Source: Propionibacteriaceae bacterium
GTDB taxonomy: Bacteria > Actinomycetota > Actinomycetes > Propionibacteriales > Propionibacteriaceae
Assembly (NCBI GenBank): GCA_030544185.1
Contig: JAUNRO010000046.1
Span: 1 to 13,553, forward strand
Direction: 5' to 3'
DNA: 13,553 nucleotides
The notes beneath the pieces were generated by a model, which worked only from the letters and a program-made list of their open reading frames with translations, ran no database searches and was not told where the DNA came from. The position numbers and the translations under genes are program-made. Positions 1-7,537 of this stretch are shown here, in pieces (position 1 is the stretch's first letter; every line of letters begins with the position of its first letter).

Positions 1-51
1 CAGAATCTCACGAACCGCATCCCGGACCCGGTCGTGGTCGAACTCATGCAT
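1..51 (-). CDS. 5' end of a minus-strand gene running off the window, possibly GTP cyclohydrolase I
   Basis: Reading leftwards from the ATG at 51-49 gives 17 codons, MHEFDHDRVRDAVREIL, before the window ends. The pattern of an acidic/aromatic start, then R-x-x-x-AVREIL resembles the extreme N-terminal helix of actinobacterial GTP cyclohydrolase I (FolE), the first step of folate/pterin synthesis. No Shine-Dalgarno is visible. A TACAGT box ends exactly 7 nt before the ATG, which suits a leaderless transcript. Only 17 residues are visible, so the product is a guess from pattern memory and the reading frame itself is only moderately supported. Confidence 0.4.
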   Translation of the reverse strand, partial: MHEFDHDRVRDAVREIL

Positions 52-58
52 GCAGAGG

Positions 59-64
59 ACTGTA
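59..64 (-). promoter_or_regulatory. Candidate -10 box for a leaderless start at 51
   Basis: The minus strand reads TACAGT, then 7 nt, then ATG. A TANNNT hexamer at this distance puts transcription initiation at or next to the A of the start codon, as in actinobacterial leaderless genes. No convincing TTGAC-type -35 lies 17-18 nt upstream, so this rests on spacing and the absence of a ribosome binding site. Confidence 0.35.
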
Positions 65-106
65 GGGCACCGGCTCGCGCCCGGCGCCTGATCGCGCAGG
101 CTGTGG

Positions 107-1258
107 TCAGTGGCGCAGCAACTCATAGGCGCGCTGCCAGGCCCACTCCACCGGGCCCCTGGCGAACCGCCCGAGCCACCAACGTGCGCCCAGGACCATG
201 ACAGCGCAGACCGCGACATAGACGACCATCGTCACCCACAGCCGATCCCCGGCAGCGACCGCATTGAGACCGAAACCCCAGCCATAGAACAGCGCCGAAC
301 ACACCAGGTTCTGCGCGATGTAGCAGCTCAGCGCCATCCGCCCCACCGGGGCCAGCAATGCGCCGATCCGGCCGCCACCGTCGCGCGCCGCAACGGCGAT
401 CAGGGCCAGGAGGCCGCCGGCGACAACCGGGCCCAGCAGGTAGCGTGACACCAGCAGCGTGTCGGGCAGGGTCATCGCCAGCGTCAGATCCGCGACGAGG
501 GCCAGCGCACCAGCGGTCACGAGCCGCGTACGCAGGGCCCGCCCCCGCTCCTCGAACACTCCTCTGCGGTGCAGTTCGGCGCCGACAAGAAACATGGCGA
601 AGGTCAGGCAGCCGATGAACACCGGCTCGAGCCGGAAGACCACGGCGTAGTCGATCCGGAGCAGCACCAGATCCCACCAGGACCCTTCGCGATAGACGCC
701 CTCGCCGTAACCCGTGCCCGGTGGCCCGCCCTCGACGGCCAGGAGCAGGCCCGTCGCAGCTGCGACGAACACAAGATGCACAATCCCGGCGAGCACCGCC
801 CAGAACCGGCGCACCCGCGGTGTGCGCAGCACCACCATCGCGACGATCGCGCCGGTGACCGCGTAGCCCATCAGCACGTCGAACTCCGCGATGAGCAGAT
901 AATTCAGCAATCCTTCGAGGAAGAGCAGGGCCATCCGCAACGGATAGCCGCCCGGCCAGCGCCTGCCTTTGCGGACGGCTGACTCCGCCTGAATGAGCAG
1001 GCCGATGCCGAACATCAGTGTCAGCAGCCCCAGGAACTTGCCGTTGGCGAGTGCCATCCAGAACCGTTCGACGCCCTGCTGGACCGCCCCTGCACCCGGG
1101 GTCGTCGGGTGGGTGAGATATCCGAGCATGCCGCCGGGGTGGCTGAACAGCCAGACGTTGGTGGCGAGCGTGCCGAGGATCGCGACGCCGCGGGCCACGT
1201 CGAGGGCACGAATGCGAGTGCGCGGGGTGGCTTCGGTGGTGGTCCGTGCGGTGCTCAT
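107..1258 (-). CDS. DUF418 / YeiB-like integral membrane protein
   Basis: A 383-residue polytopic membrane protein. Near the N-terminus RALDVARGVAILGTLATNVW matches the opening of the YeiB/DUF418 family (RxLDxxRGxAxLGIxxxN). The C-terminal half ends in the family's terminal helices, with PVGRMALSCYIAQNL, a WGFGL stretch and GPVEWAWQ. Many hydrophobic segments with few charged loops indicate roughly eight to ten membrane passes. Family members are poorly characterised and no substrate is established. I chose the ATG at 1258 because AGGAGG lies 4 nt upstream. A GTG seven codons earlier at 1279 is in frame but overlaps the operator and has no ribosome binding site. The gene is divergent from a TetR regulator with a palindromic operator between them, so it is the likely regulated target. 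Confidence 0.85.
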   Translation of the reverse strand: MSTARTTTEATPRTRIRALDVARGVAILGTLATNVWLFSHPGGMLGYLTHPTTPGAGAVQQGVERFWMALANGKFLGLLTLMFGIGLLIQAESAVRKGRRWPGGYPLRMALLFLEGLLNYLLIAEFDVLMGYAVTGAIVAMVVLRTPRVRRFWAVLAGIVHLVFVAAATGLLLAVEGGPPGTGYGEGVYREGSWWDLVLLRIDYAVVFRLEPVFIGCLTFAMFLVGAELHRRGVFEERGRALRTRLVTAGALALVADLTLAMTLPDTLLVSRYLLGPVVAGGLLALIAVAARDGGGRIGALLAPVGRMALSCYIAQNLVCSALFYGWGFGLNAVAAGDRLWVTMVVYVAVCAVMVLGARWWLGRFARGPVEWAWQRAYELLRH

Positions 1259-1270
1259 CTCTCCTCCTGG

Positions 1271-1292
1271 ATTTATCACGTTCGTGATAAAT
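1271..1292. promoter_or_regulatory. TetR-type palindromic operator
   Basis: ATTTATCACG and its exact reverse complement CGTGATAAAT are separated by two bases (TT). These 10-bp arms form the only AT-rich palindrome in the 67-bp gap between the DUF418 gene and the TetR gene. The right edge of the DUF418 ribosome binding site abuts the operator, so a bound repressor would block that transcript near its start. It also lies just upstream of the proposed TetR -10 box (1314-1319), so autoregulation is likely. Arm length and symmetry are as expected for a TetR dimer site. Confidence 0.8.
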
Positions 1293-1313
1293 ATCTTTTT
1301 AGCACAACTGAGA

Positions 1314-1319
1314 TAGATT
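1314..1319 (+). promoter_or_regulatory. Candidate -10 box for leaderless tetR transcript
   Basis: TAGATT fits the TANNNT pattern and ends 6 nt before the GTG at 1326. No purine-rich ribosome binding site precedes that GTG. The expected transcription start falls on or beside the start codon, suggesting leaderless translation. The -35 region would overlap or adjoin the palindromic operator. There is no good TTGAC match. Confidence 0.4.
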
Positions 1320-1325
1320 GGTCAC

Positions 1326-1952
1326 GTGCCAAAAGTTGTGAATGCGGAAGAGCGCCGGGAGCTGATCGTCGATGCGGTCTTCCGGCTGGTGGCCAGGGGC
1401 GGCGTCGAGGCCGCGTCGCTGCGCAATGTCGCCGTCGAGTCCGGTCTCAACATCGGCTCGGTGCGCCACTATGTCGAGTCCCATGACGCGCTCATGCTCG
1501 CGGCGACCGAGGCCATGGCCGAACGGGTGGGGCGGCGGGTCGAGGATCGGGTGCGGGCGGCGCAGTCGAGTTCTCTGGTGGGCGACGGGCCGGCTACGGA
1601 AGCCGCCATCGTCGATCTCTATGCGCAGTTGCTCCCGCTCGATGCCGCGCGGCGCGGTGAGTGTGCGGTCTGGCTCGCCTTCCTCGAACGAAGCCGGGTC
1701 AATCCCGAACTCCGCGGCGCGGCCGAGCAGATGCACCGCGAGGTCGTCCGGGTGACGACCGAATGGCTCACCGCTGCCGGTGTCCCCGAGGCCGCCGATC
1801 GGGCGGCCCTCCTGACGACCGGAGTGGATGGCCTGACGCTGGCCGCGCTGTCGTGGCCCGATGACTACCCGCCCGACCGGCAGTTGCGACTGCTCGGCGG
1901 GCTGCTGCGGCAAGCCTTCGTGGACACCCGCGGCCTAGGATCAGCCGAATGA
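1326..1952 (+). CDS. TetR/AcrR-family transcriptional regulator
   Basis: A 208-residue protein. The N-terminal helix-turn-helix is clear: ELIVDAVFRLVARGGVEAAS leads into LRNVAVESGLNIGSVRHYV (about residues 14-57), with the usual VRHYVESHDALMLAA run-out into helix 4. The C-terminal two thirds is the variable all-helical ligand-binding and dimer domain, and the ligand cannot be read from sequence. The start is GTG at 1326, with no ribosome binding site but a well-placed TAGATT box. It is divergent from the DUF418 gene and shares a palindromic operator with it. Its stop overlaps the cobF start in ATGA (4 nt), so cobF is probably co-transcribed and translationally coupled. Whether it senses a corrinoid, a precursor or something unrelated is unknown. 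Confidence 0.88.
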   Translation: MPKVVNAEERRELIVDAVFRLVARGGVEAASLRNVAVESGLNIGSVRHYVESHDALMLAATEAMAERVGRRVEDRVRAAQSSSLVGDGPATEAAIVDLYAQLLPLDAARRGECAVWLAFLERSRVNPELRGAAEQMHREVVRVTTEWLTAAGVPEAADRAALLTTGVDGLTLAALSWPDDYPPDRQLRLLGGLLRQAFVDTRGLGSAE

Positions 1953-2725
1953 CGCGAATCCTGGTGATCGGCATCGGTCCGGGCGGCACCGATCAGGTGA
2001 CACACGCGGCCGCCGCTGCGCTGAACGAGGTGGATGTGTTCCTCGTGGCGGACAAGGGTGCGGCCAAGCGGGACCTCGTGGCTGCCCGGCAGGAGATCTG
2101 CGACCGCTGGATCACCGGCGACTATCGACTGGTCGAGGTGCCCGATCCCGCGCGGGGACCGGATGCCGAGCGGGACGCAGCGGCCTATGGGCGCGGGGTC
2201 GCCGACTGGCATCGGGCGCGGACCGAGCGTTATCGGGCCATCATCGAGGCGGATCCTGGGCTGACCTATGGGTTCCTGGTCTGGGGCGATCCCGCGTTCT
2301 ATGACTCCACGCTGCGGATCGTCGACGCGTTGGCTGCGGACCTGCCGGTCTCGTGTGCCGTGATCCCCGGCATCTCCGCGGTGCAACTGCTGGCCGCCCG
2401 CCACGGCGTCCCGCTGAACCGGGTCGGTCAGCCGTTCCTGGTCACGACCGGCCGACGGCTTGCCGAGGACTTCCGCACGGGCCTGGACGTCGTGGTGATG
2501 CTAGACGGCCACCTCGCCTGCCGAGCGCTGACCGGTCGTGGCCTGGAGATCTGTTGGGGCGCCTATCTGGGCGATCCGCGGGAGGTGCTCGTCCGTGGAC
2601 CCCTGGATGACGTGATCGACGAGCTCATCGAGACCCGCGCGATGCTGCGCGCACGGCACGGATGGGTGATGGACACCTATCTGCTGCGGCCACTTGGCAC
2701 CGGGATACTGAGCGACTCCGAGTAA
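1949..2725 (+). CDS. cobF: Precorrin-6A synthase (deacetylating), CobF
   Basis: A 258-residue SAM-dependent tetrapyrrole methylase. In the aerobic cobalamin pathway CobF methylates C1 of precorrin-5 and releases acetate to give precorrin-6A. The N-terminal RILVIGIGPGGTDQVT is the glycine-rich tetrapyrrole-methylase motif. The following stretch, DVFLVADKGAAKRDLVAARQEIC, is characteristic of CobF rather than other Cob methylases. LVWGDPAFYDSTLRIVDAL (about 109-127) and VIPGISAVQLLAARHGVPLNRVG (about 137-160) are the expected substrate/SAM-site segments. The length is normal. Translation starts inside the TetR stop (ATGA), separated from the main cob cluster by a convergent minus-strand block. 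Its stop codon lies in an inverted repeat shared with the next gene. Confidence 0.93.
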   Translation: MTRILVIGIGPGGTDQVTHAAAAALNEVDVFLVADKGAAKRDLVAARQEICDRWITGDYRLVEVPDPARGPDAERDAAAYGRGVADWHRARTERYRAIIEADPGLTYGFLVWGDPAFYDSTLRIVDALAADLPVSCAVIPGISAVQLLAARHGVPLNRVGQPFLVTTGRRLAEDFRTGLDVVVMLDGHLACRALTGRGLEICWGAYLGDPREVLVRGPLDDVIDELIETRAMLRARHGWVMDTYLLRPLGTGILSDSE

Positions 2726-2788
2726 TTCCGCCCTCTCAACGGCGTTGACCCCCCACCTCGATGCCACTGAGAGGTCGGAATTACTCGG
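2718..2788. terminator. Long inverted repeat between convergent genes, containing both stop codons
   Basis: CCGAGTAATTCCG (2718-2730) is mirrored exactly by CGGAATTACTCGG (2776-2788), and CCTCTCA (2732-2738) by TGAGAGG (2768-2774). The arms are 21 nt with one mismatch (C2731/T2775) around a 29-nt loop. The cobF TAA (2723-2725) is in the left arm and the TAA of the convergent DUF559 gene (2781-2783) in the right arm. A stable hairpin forms on either transcript, which suits a bidirectional terminator. There is no U-tract, which is common for GC-rich actinobacteria but leaves termination unproven. Confidence 0.65.
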
Positions 2789-3642
2789 GGGCCGGAAGTA
2801 TCGCCCGCAACCAACGCCGAATCCGGTCCGGATTCTGCAGCATCGCCCACGTCAACTGGAGCACCCGCCACCCCGCTGCCTCCAGCTCGTTGAGTTTCTC
2901 CCGATCGGTTTCGAAGGCCTTGGCTATCAAGTGAAACTCACGACTGTCGAACTCCAGCGCCGCACGCGCCTGCGGAAAGGCGACGTCGACGAACCAACTC
3001 CGGCCACCGAGGAAGACGTGATAGTTCGCCTCCCACCCAGCCAGGCGCCATCGACGCAGCAGGACGTGCAGCTGTCGCTCAGCCTCCGACCAAGGCCTAC
3101 CGCGCGAAGAATGGAGCACCCGGCGCCGCCGATCGTTGCCCCGACGATGGGGCGTGGCGGCGAGAGCCGCGTGCATCATGGCCAGGGATGGCGCCGACCT
3201 CCCGCCCGCCAGGCGAAGAACCTCGTCCACGACATCGGCGCCACGGTCCGGAATGAGATCCACCGCGGTGAACTCGGGCGAGGTGAACCTCACCTCACCG
3301 CGATCGACGATGAATTCCTCCGGGATCTGTCGTCGCGCGAAACTCAAATGCTGTGAGGAGCCCCTGAGCCGCCGCTGGGTCGCCAGGTTGAGTGGCATCG
3401 GCACCTCTATCGGCCTGCCCTGGCGCCCCGCCTCAGCGGCTGCCCAACCAAGCAGGCGGGCGCCCTCGCCGAGCACAAGCGTCGCGATCGACAGCCATCG
3501 CTGCCTCGATGAGCGCGTTCAGCGTGAGGGGCTGGTCAGCGGGGATGAACAGCCCGGGATAGAGCGAGACGAGCCCGTTCCGGTGCAACCGGCCGTCCAG
3601 CGAGCGAGGATTGTCATGATTGCGGCGTTGAATGATCTCCAC
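2781..3642 (-). pseudogene. DUF559 / PD-(D/E)XK-type protein with an apparent frameshift
   Basis: An uninterrupted frame encodes MLGEGARLLGW onwards to the TAA at 2781, about 231 codons. The natural N-terminal part (HRNGLVSLYPGLFIPADQPLTLNALIEAAMAVDRDA) is in another frame upstream. Joining them needs removal of one base of the AA at 3477-3478 (TT on the coding strand), giving VDRDA-VLGEGARLLGW. The join matches the usual layout of actinobacterial proteins with an N-terminal winged-helix/AbiEi-like region and a C-terminal DUF559 domain. The C-terminal part shows VDVAFPQARAALEFDSREFH, with the D...ExD-type residues of a PD-(D/E)XK nuclease fold, then REKLNELEAAGWRVLQLTW. The substrate is unknown. 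The start is uncertain: GTG at 3642 is plausible but lacks a clear ribosome binding site. It could be a decayed gene or a sequence error. Confidence 0.7.
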
Positions 3643-3716
3643 ACCAGAAAAGGCCCGACAGCGACCCTTTTCAGCACCGGTTGTGCGCCAAGTCGTCCCC
3701 TTCCGGCAACGCGGCG

Positions 3717-6700
3717 TCACTCCTCCAGGTCGCCCTCGACCTCCAGATAGAGCTCCTGCAGTTGCTGGAGCACCTCGGGATCAGGCGTCTCCCAGAGCTT
3801 GCGGTCGACCGCCTCGTGCAGCTTCTCGACCATCCCCCGCAACGCCCATGGGTTGGCGCGCCGCAGGAATTCCTGGTTCTCCTCCTCGAGCAGATAGGTC
3901 TCGGCGAGCTGCTGATACATCCAATCCGGCACCACGCCCGCGGTCGCATCGAAGCCGAACAGATAGTCCACGGTCGCGGCGAGCTCGAACGCCCCCTTGT
4001 ATCCATGTCGCTGCATCGCGGCGATCCACCGCGGGTTGATCACCCGCGACCGGAAGACGCGGGTGGTCTCCTCGGCCAGCGTCCGCGTGCGCACCGCATC
4101 GGGCACGGTGGAGTCGCCGACATAGGCCTTCGGGTCGGCGCCGGTCAGACTGCGGACCATCGCGACCATCCCCCCCTGGTATTGGAAATAGTCATCCGAG
4201 TCCGCGATGTCGTGCTCGCGGGTGTCGATGTTCTTCGCGGCCACCTGGATGCGCCGATAGTTGTCCTCCATCGTCTCCCGGGCCGGCACGCCGTCGAGAT
4301 CGCGGCCATAGGCGAACCCTCCCCACGTGGCATAAACCTCGGCCAGATCTGCGTCGGAGTGCCAGTTCCCCGCCTCGAGCAGTGGCAGGATGCCGGCGCC
4401 ATAGGTGCCGGGCTTGGATCCAAAAATCCGGGTACGCGCCCGGCGGGCATCGCCGTGCGTCGCGAGATCGGCCTCGGCATTGGCCTTGACGTAGTTGTCT
4501 TCCGGAGACTCGTCCAGCCCGGCGACGAGTGCGACGGCGTCGTCGAGCAGCTCGATCACATGCGGGAAGGCGTCACGGAAGAATCCGGAGATGCGCACGG
4601 TGACGTCGATCCGGGGCCGGCCGAGCTCGGCCAGCGGGATCGGCTCCAGGCCGACGATCCGGCGCGAGACCTCGTCCCACACCGGGGCCACGCCAAGCAG
4701 GGCGAGCACCTCGGCGATGTCGTCGCCGGAGGTCCGCATGGCCGAGGTGCCCCAGACGGACAGGCCCACGGACTTCGGCCACTCCCCTTCCTCGGTGCGA
4801 TAGCGCGCCAGCAGGGAGTCCGCCATCGCGCGCCCGGTCTCCCAGGCCAGCCGCGACGGAATGGCCCGGGGATCCACCGAATAGAAATTGCGTCCGGTGG
4901 GGAGCACGTTGACCAGTCCTCGCAACGGCGACCCGGAAGGTCCCGCCGGGACATAGCCGCCGTTCAGCGCGTGGAGCACCATGGGGATCTCGTCGACGGT
5001 CCTGGCCCGCCGCGGCACGACCTCGCGGCACGCGAACCCCAGCGATCGGGCGACGCCCTCGGCGTCGGCTTCGGTGGGCAGATCATCGAGCAGTCCGGGG
5101 ATCGCCGCGGCATCCCAGCCCGCGGCAGCGACCCGGCGAACGAGCTCTGCGGCCAGTTCCTCCGCCCGGTCGGTGGCCCCGAGCGCGGTCTCCTCGAGAT
5201 CCAGACCGAGAGCCACTCGCAGTCCGGGCACCGCCCCACCGGAACCTCCGAACACCTGGTTGGCGCGCAGCACCGCAAGCACCAGGTTCACCAGCTCATC
5301 GCCCTCGGGGGCGCGGCCGAGAATGTGGAGGCCGTCGCGGATCTGGACGTCCTTGATCTCACACAGCCAGCCGTCGACGTGCATGATGAAGTCGTCGAAG
5401 GCCTCGTCGTCGGGCCGTTCGTCCAGTCCGAGGTCGTGGTCCATCCGTGCGGCCTGGATGAGCGTCCAGATCTCGCCCCGCAGCGCCGGCGCCTTGGCCG
5501 GATCCATCGCCGACACATTGCCGTATTCGTCGAGTAGTTGCTCCAGCCGCGCGATATCGCCATAGGTCTCCGCCCGGGCCATCGGGGGGACAAGGTGGTC
5601 GACGATGGTGGCGTGTGCGCGGCGCTTCGCCTGTGTCCCCTCCCCCGGGTCGTTGATCAGGAACGGATAGATCACCGGCATCGAGCCGAGCGCAGCGTCG
5701 GGTCCGCAGGCAGCCGACAGAGCGAGGTTCTTGCCGGGCAGCCACTCGAGGTTGCCGTGCTTGCCGAGGTGCACGATCGCGTGGGCGCCGAACTCGCGCT
5801 CGAGCCACCGATACACCGCCAGGTAGTGGTGCGTCGGTGGCAGGTCGGGATCGTGATAGATCGCGATCGGGTTCTCGCCGAAGCCCCGTGGGGGCTGGAC
5901 GAGAATCACGACGTTGCCGGCGCGCAGGGCGGCGCCGACAATCTCGTCGCCATCGACGAATACCGATCCGGGCGCTTCGCCCCAGGCCTCGGTGACGCCC
6001 GCCACGAGTTCACCAGGCAGGTCGGCGAGCCAGCGGCGATAGTCCGCCACCGGGATCCGGATGGGCTGGCCCGCCAACTGCTCCGTCGTGAGCCACTCCT
6101 CGTCCTGACCGCCGGCGTCGATCAGTGAGTGCATGAGGAGGTTTCCGGCAGTCGTCTCCGGGGCCTCGCCGTCGACCGGCTCGACCTCCCCCGTCCCCGG
6201 GATCGCACCGGGCACGCCGACGTCATAGCCAGCCTCCCGCAGCGCCGCGAGCAACCGGATCAGCGACACCGGCGTATCCAGCCCGACCGCGTTGCCGATC
6301 CGCGAGTGCTTGGTGGGATAGGCCGACAGGACGATCGCGATCTTCCGCTCGGCTGGCGGCACATGGCGCAGCCGGGCGTGGCGGACGGCGAGTTGGCCCA
6401 TCCGGCGGCAGCGCTCCGGATCGGGCACATAGTGCGGGAGGCCGTCGACGTCGAGTTCCTTGAAGGAGATGGGTACGCCGATCAGGCGCCCGTCGAATTC
6501 CGGCACCGCAACCTGGGTCGCCACGTCGAGCGGGGACATGCCGTCATCGGAACCTTCCCAGTCGGCCCGGGACCAAGTGAGGCAGAGCGCCTGCAGGATC
6601 GGCACGTCGAGTGCCGCCAGCGCGCGGACGTCCCAGCCCTCGTCATCGCCACCGGCCTGCGCGGTCGCGGGCCTCGTGCCGCCGGCGGCGAGCACGGTGG

Positions 6701-7354
6701 TGACAAGAGCGTCATAACCGGCGAGATGTTCAAGCAGGTCCCCCGGCGCGTCACGCAACGACGTCGCGAACACCGGGACGCCCACCCCGCCGGCCTCGTC
6801 GATTGCGTCCGCGAGCGCCGTGACATAGGCGGTGTTGTCCACCGCCTGCTGCGCCCGATAGAACAGAATGCCGACCCGCGGCTGGGACGCCACCTCCGGT
6901 TCGTGCTGCGGGCCGCTTTGCTCGGGCCGCGGGAGCACATCCCAGGTCGGCTGCTGCTCGACCGGATCGAACCCGACCCCGTCGAGGAGCACCGTGTCGC
7001 TCAGGAACGCGTGCACCTGCGCAAGGTTCGCCATCCCGCCCTGGGCGAAGTAGAGATGCGCCTGGGCCGCGACGTTGACCGGGACGGTGGAGAGCTCCAT
7101 CAGCGCGGCATCGGGCACCTGTTCACCGCCGATGACCACCCGGGGCAGCCCGGAGGCGACGACGGTCGAATAGGCATCGGGCAGTCCTTGGACCGACCCG
7201 AGGAACCGGAATACCACGAGCGCCGTGTCGCGAAGCAGGTCCTCCAGACGCTCGGGTCGGACGTGACCGGGTTGGCATATCCATAATCCGCACCACTCGC
7301 TCGAGCGGCGAGCAGATCGGTGTCGGAGGTGGACAGGAGCAATACCCGGGACAT
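3717..7354 (-). CDS. cobN: Cobaltochelatase large subunit CobN, with an apparent frameshift near its N-terminus
   Basis: CobN is the porphyrin-binding subunit of the ATP-dependent aerobic cobaltochelatase, which inserts Co2+ into hydrogenobyrinic acid a,c-diamide. One frame encodes 1,166 residues from a GTG at 7217 to the TGA at 3717. It carries the family's HLGKHGNLEWLPGKN motif (about residue 530 of the full protein) and INDPGEGTQAKRR. The normal CobN N-terminus, MSRVLLLSTSDTDLLAARASGADYGYANP in outline, starts at the ATG at 7354 with AGAGGA upstream, but in another frame. It joins in-register (SDP then ERLEDLLRDTALVVFRFLG) if one base is missing at the GGG 7254-7256. The restored length is about 1,212 aa, normal for the family. 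No CobS/CobT or ChlI/ChlD-like partner is in the window. If the shift is real, the GTG-7217 product would lack about 46 residues. Confidence 0.92.
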
Positions 7355-7376
7355 GGTTTCCTCTCGCTGGCGGCCG

Positions 7377-7390
7377 CGGCCGAGCCTAAC
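7377..7390 (-). promoter_or_regulatory. GTTAGGCTCGGCCG box upstream of cobN
   Basis: The minus strand reads GTTAGGCTCGGCCG 22-35 nt upstream of the proposed cobN ATG. It contains TAGGCT, a TANNNT-type -10 hexamer. A nearly identical box (GTTAGGCTGGCCG) faces the other way before cobG at 7538-7550. It could be a core promoter element or one half of a paired regulator site. No clear -35 is visible. If this is the true cobN promoter, the riboswitch-like sequence farther upstream would not be transcribed from it. Confidence 0.3.
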
Positions 7391-7439
7391 CGGCGCTGCC
7401 AGCGGCCGGGAGCGCGGTTGGTGGTCATGGCCCTCACAG

Positions 7440-7530
7440 GTCCGTGGTCCGCCGTATGACTTTGACCCGCCCAGCGGGTTGGAATCACAGTCACTGCACA
7501 CTCGGTCTGCACACCCCAGCGCGGAACCGG
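7440..7530 (-). promoter_or_regulatory. Possible degenerate cobalamin riboswitch upstream of cobN
   Basis: On the cobN strand the order is GGTTCC, GGTG, then 20 nt, ACTGTGA (7491-7485), a perfect 6-bp hairpin ACCCGC-TGG-GCGGGT (7479-7465), then AAAGTCATACGGCGGACC (7463-7446). The clear riboswitch at 11155-11250 shows the same order and spacing: GGTG, 21 nt, ACTGTGA, a short hairpin, then GGAGTCAGGAAC. The canonical CCGCCACTGT is replaced by GCAGTGACTGT, so the B12 box is imperfect, and P1 is not obvious. B12 control of cobN would make sense. The call rests on layout and may be wrong. Confidence 0.42.
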
Positions 7531-7537
7531 CAGCGGA

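Noticed and set aside
2745..3356. A 203-codon plus-strand frame downstream of cobF
   Set aside because: It is antisense to the DUF559-like gene, which has recognisable PD-(D/E)XK-type residues; no ribosome binding site or family match on the plus strand.
3648..3671. AAAAGG / CCTTTT hairpin just after the cobN stop as a terminator
   Set aside because: Only a 6-bp, AT-rich stem with a 12-nt loop and no separate U-tract; too weak to call, although the position is suitable.
3681..5537. A 618-codon open frame on the plus strand
   Set aside because: It lies antisense to conserved cobN coding sequence; its His/Arg/Pro/Gly-rich composition is that of a high-GC shadow frame with no recognisable domain.
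7246..7258. Programmed -1 ribosomal frameshifting in cobN
   Set aside because: A -1 shift after CCG would give the right join, but there is no X-XXY-YYZ slippery heptamer or obvious downstream stimulatory hairpin; mutation or sequence error is simpler.
6129..7286. A 385-codon open frame on the plus strand
   Set aside because: Antisense shadow of the N-terminal half of cobN; low-complexity Arg/His/Asp-rich composition and no family resemblance.
7100..7501. A longer minus-strand start for cobN, upstream of the ATG at 7354
   Set aside because: The frame is open farther upstream, but those residues do not look like CobN; the ATG at 7354 has an AGAGGA ribosome binding site and the family's MSRVLLLST beginning.
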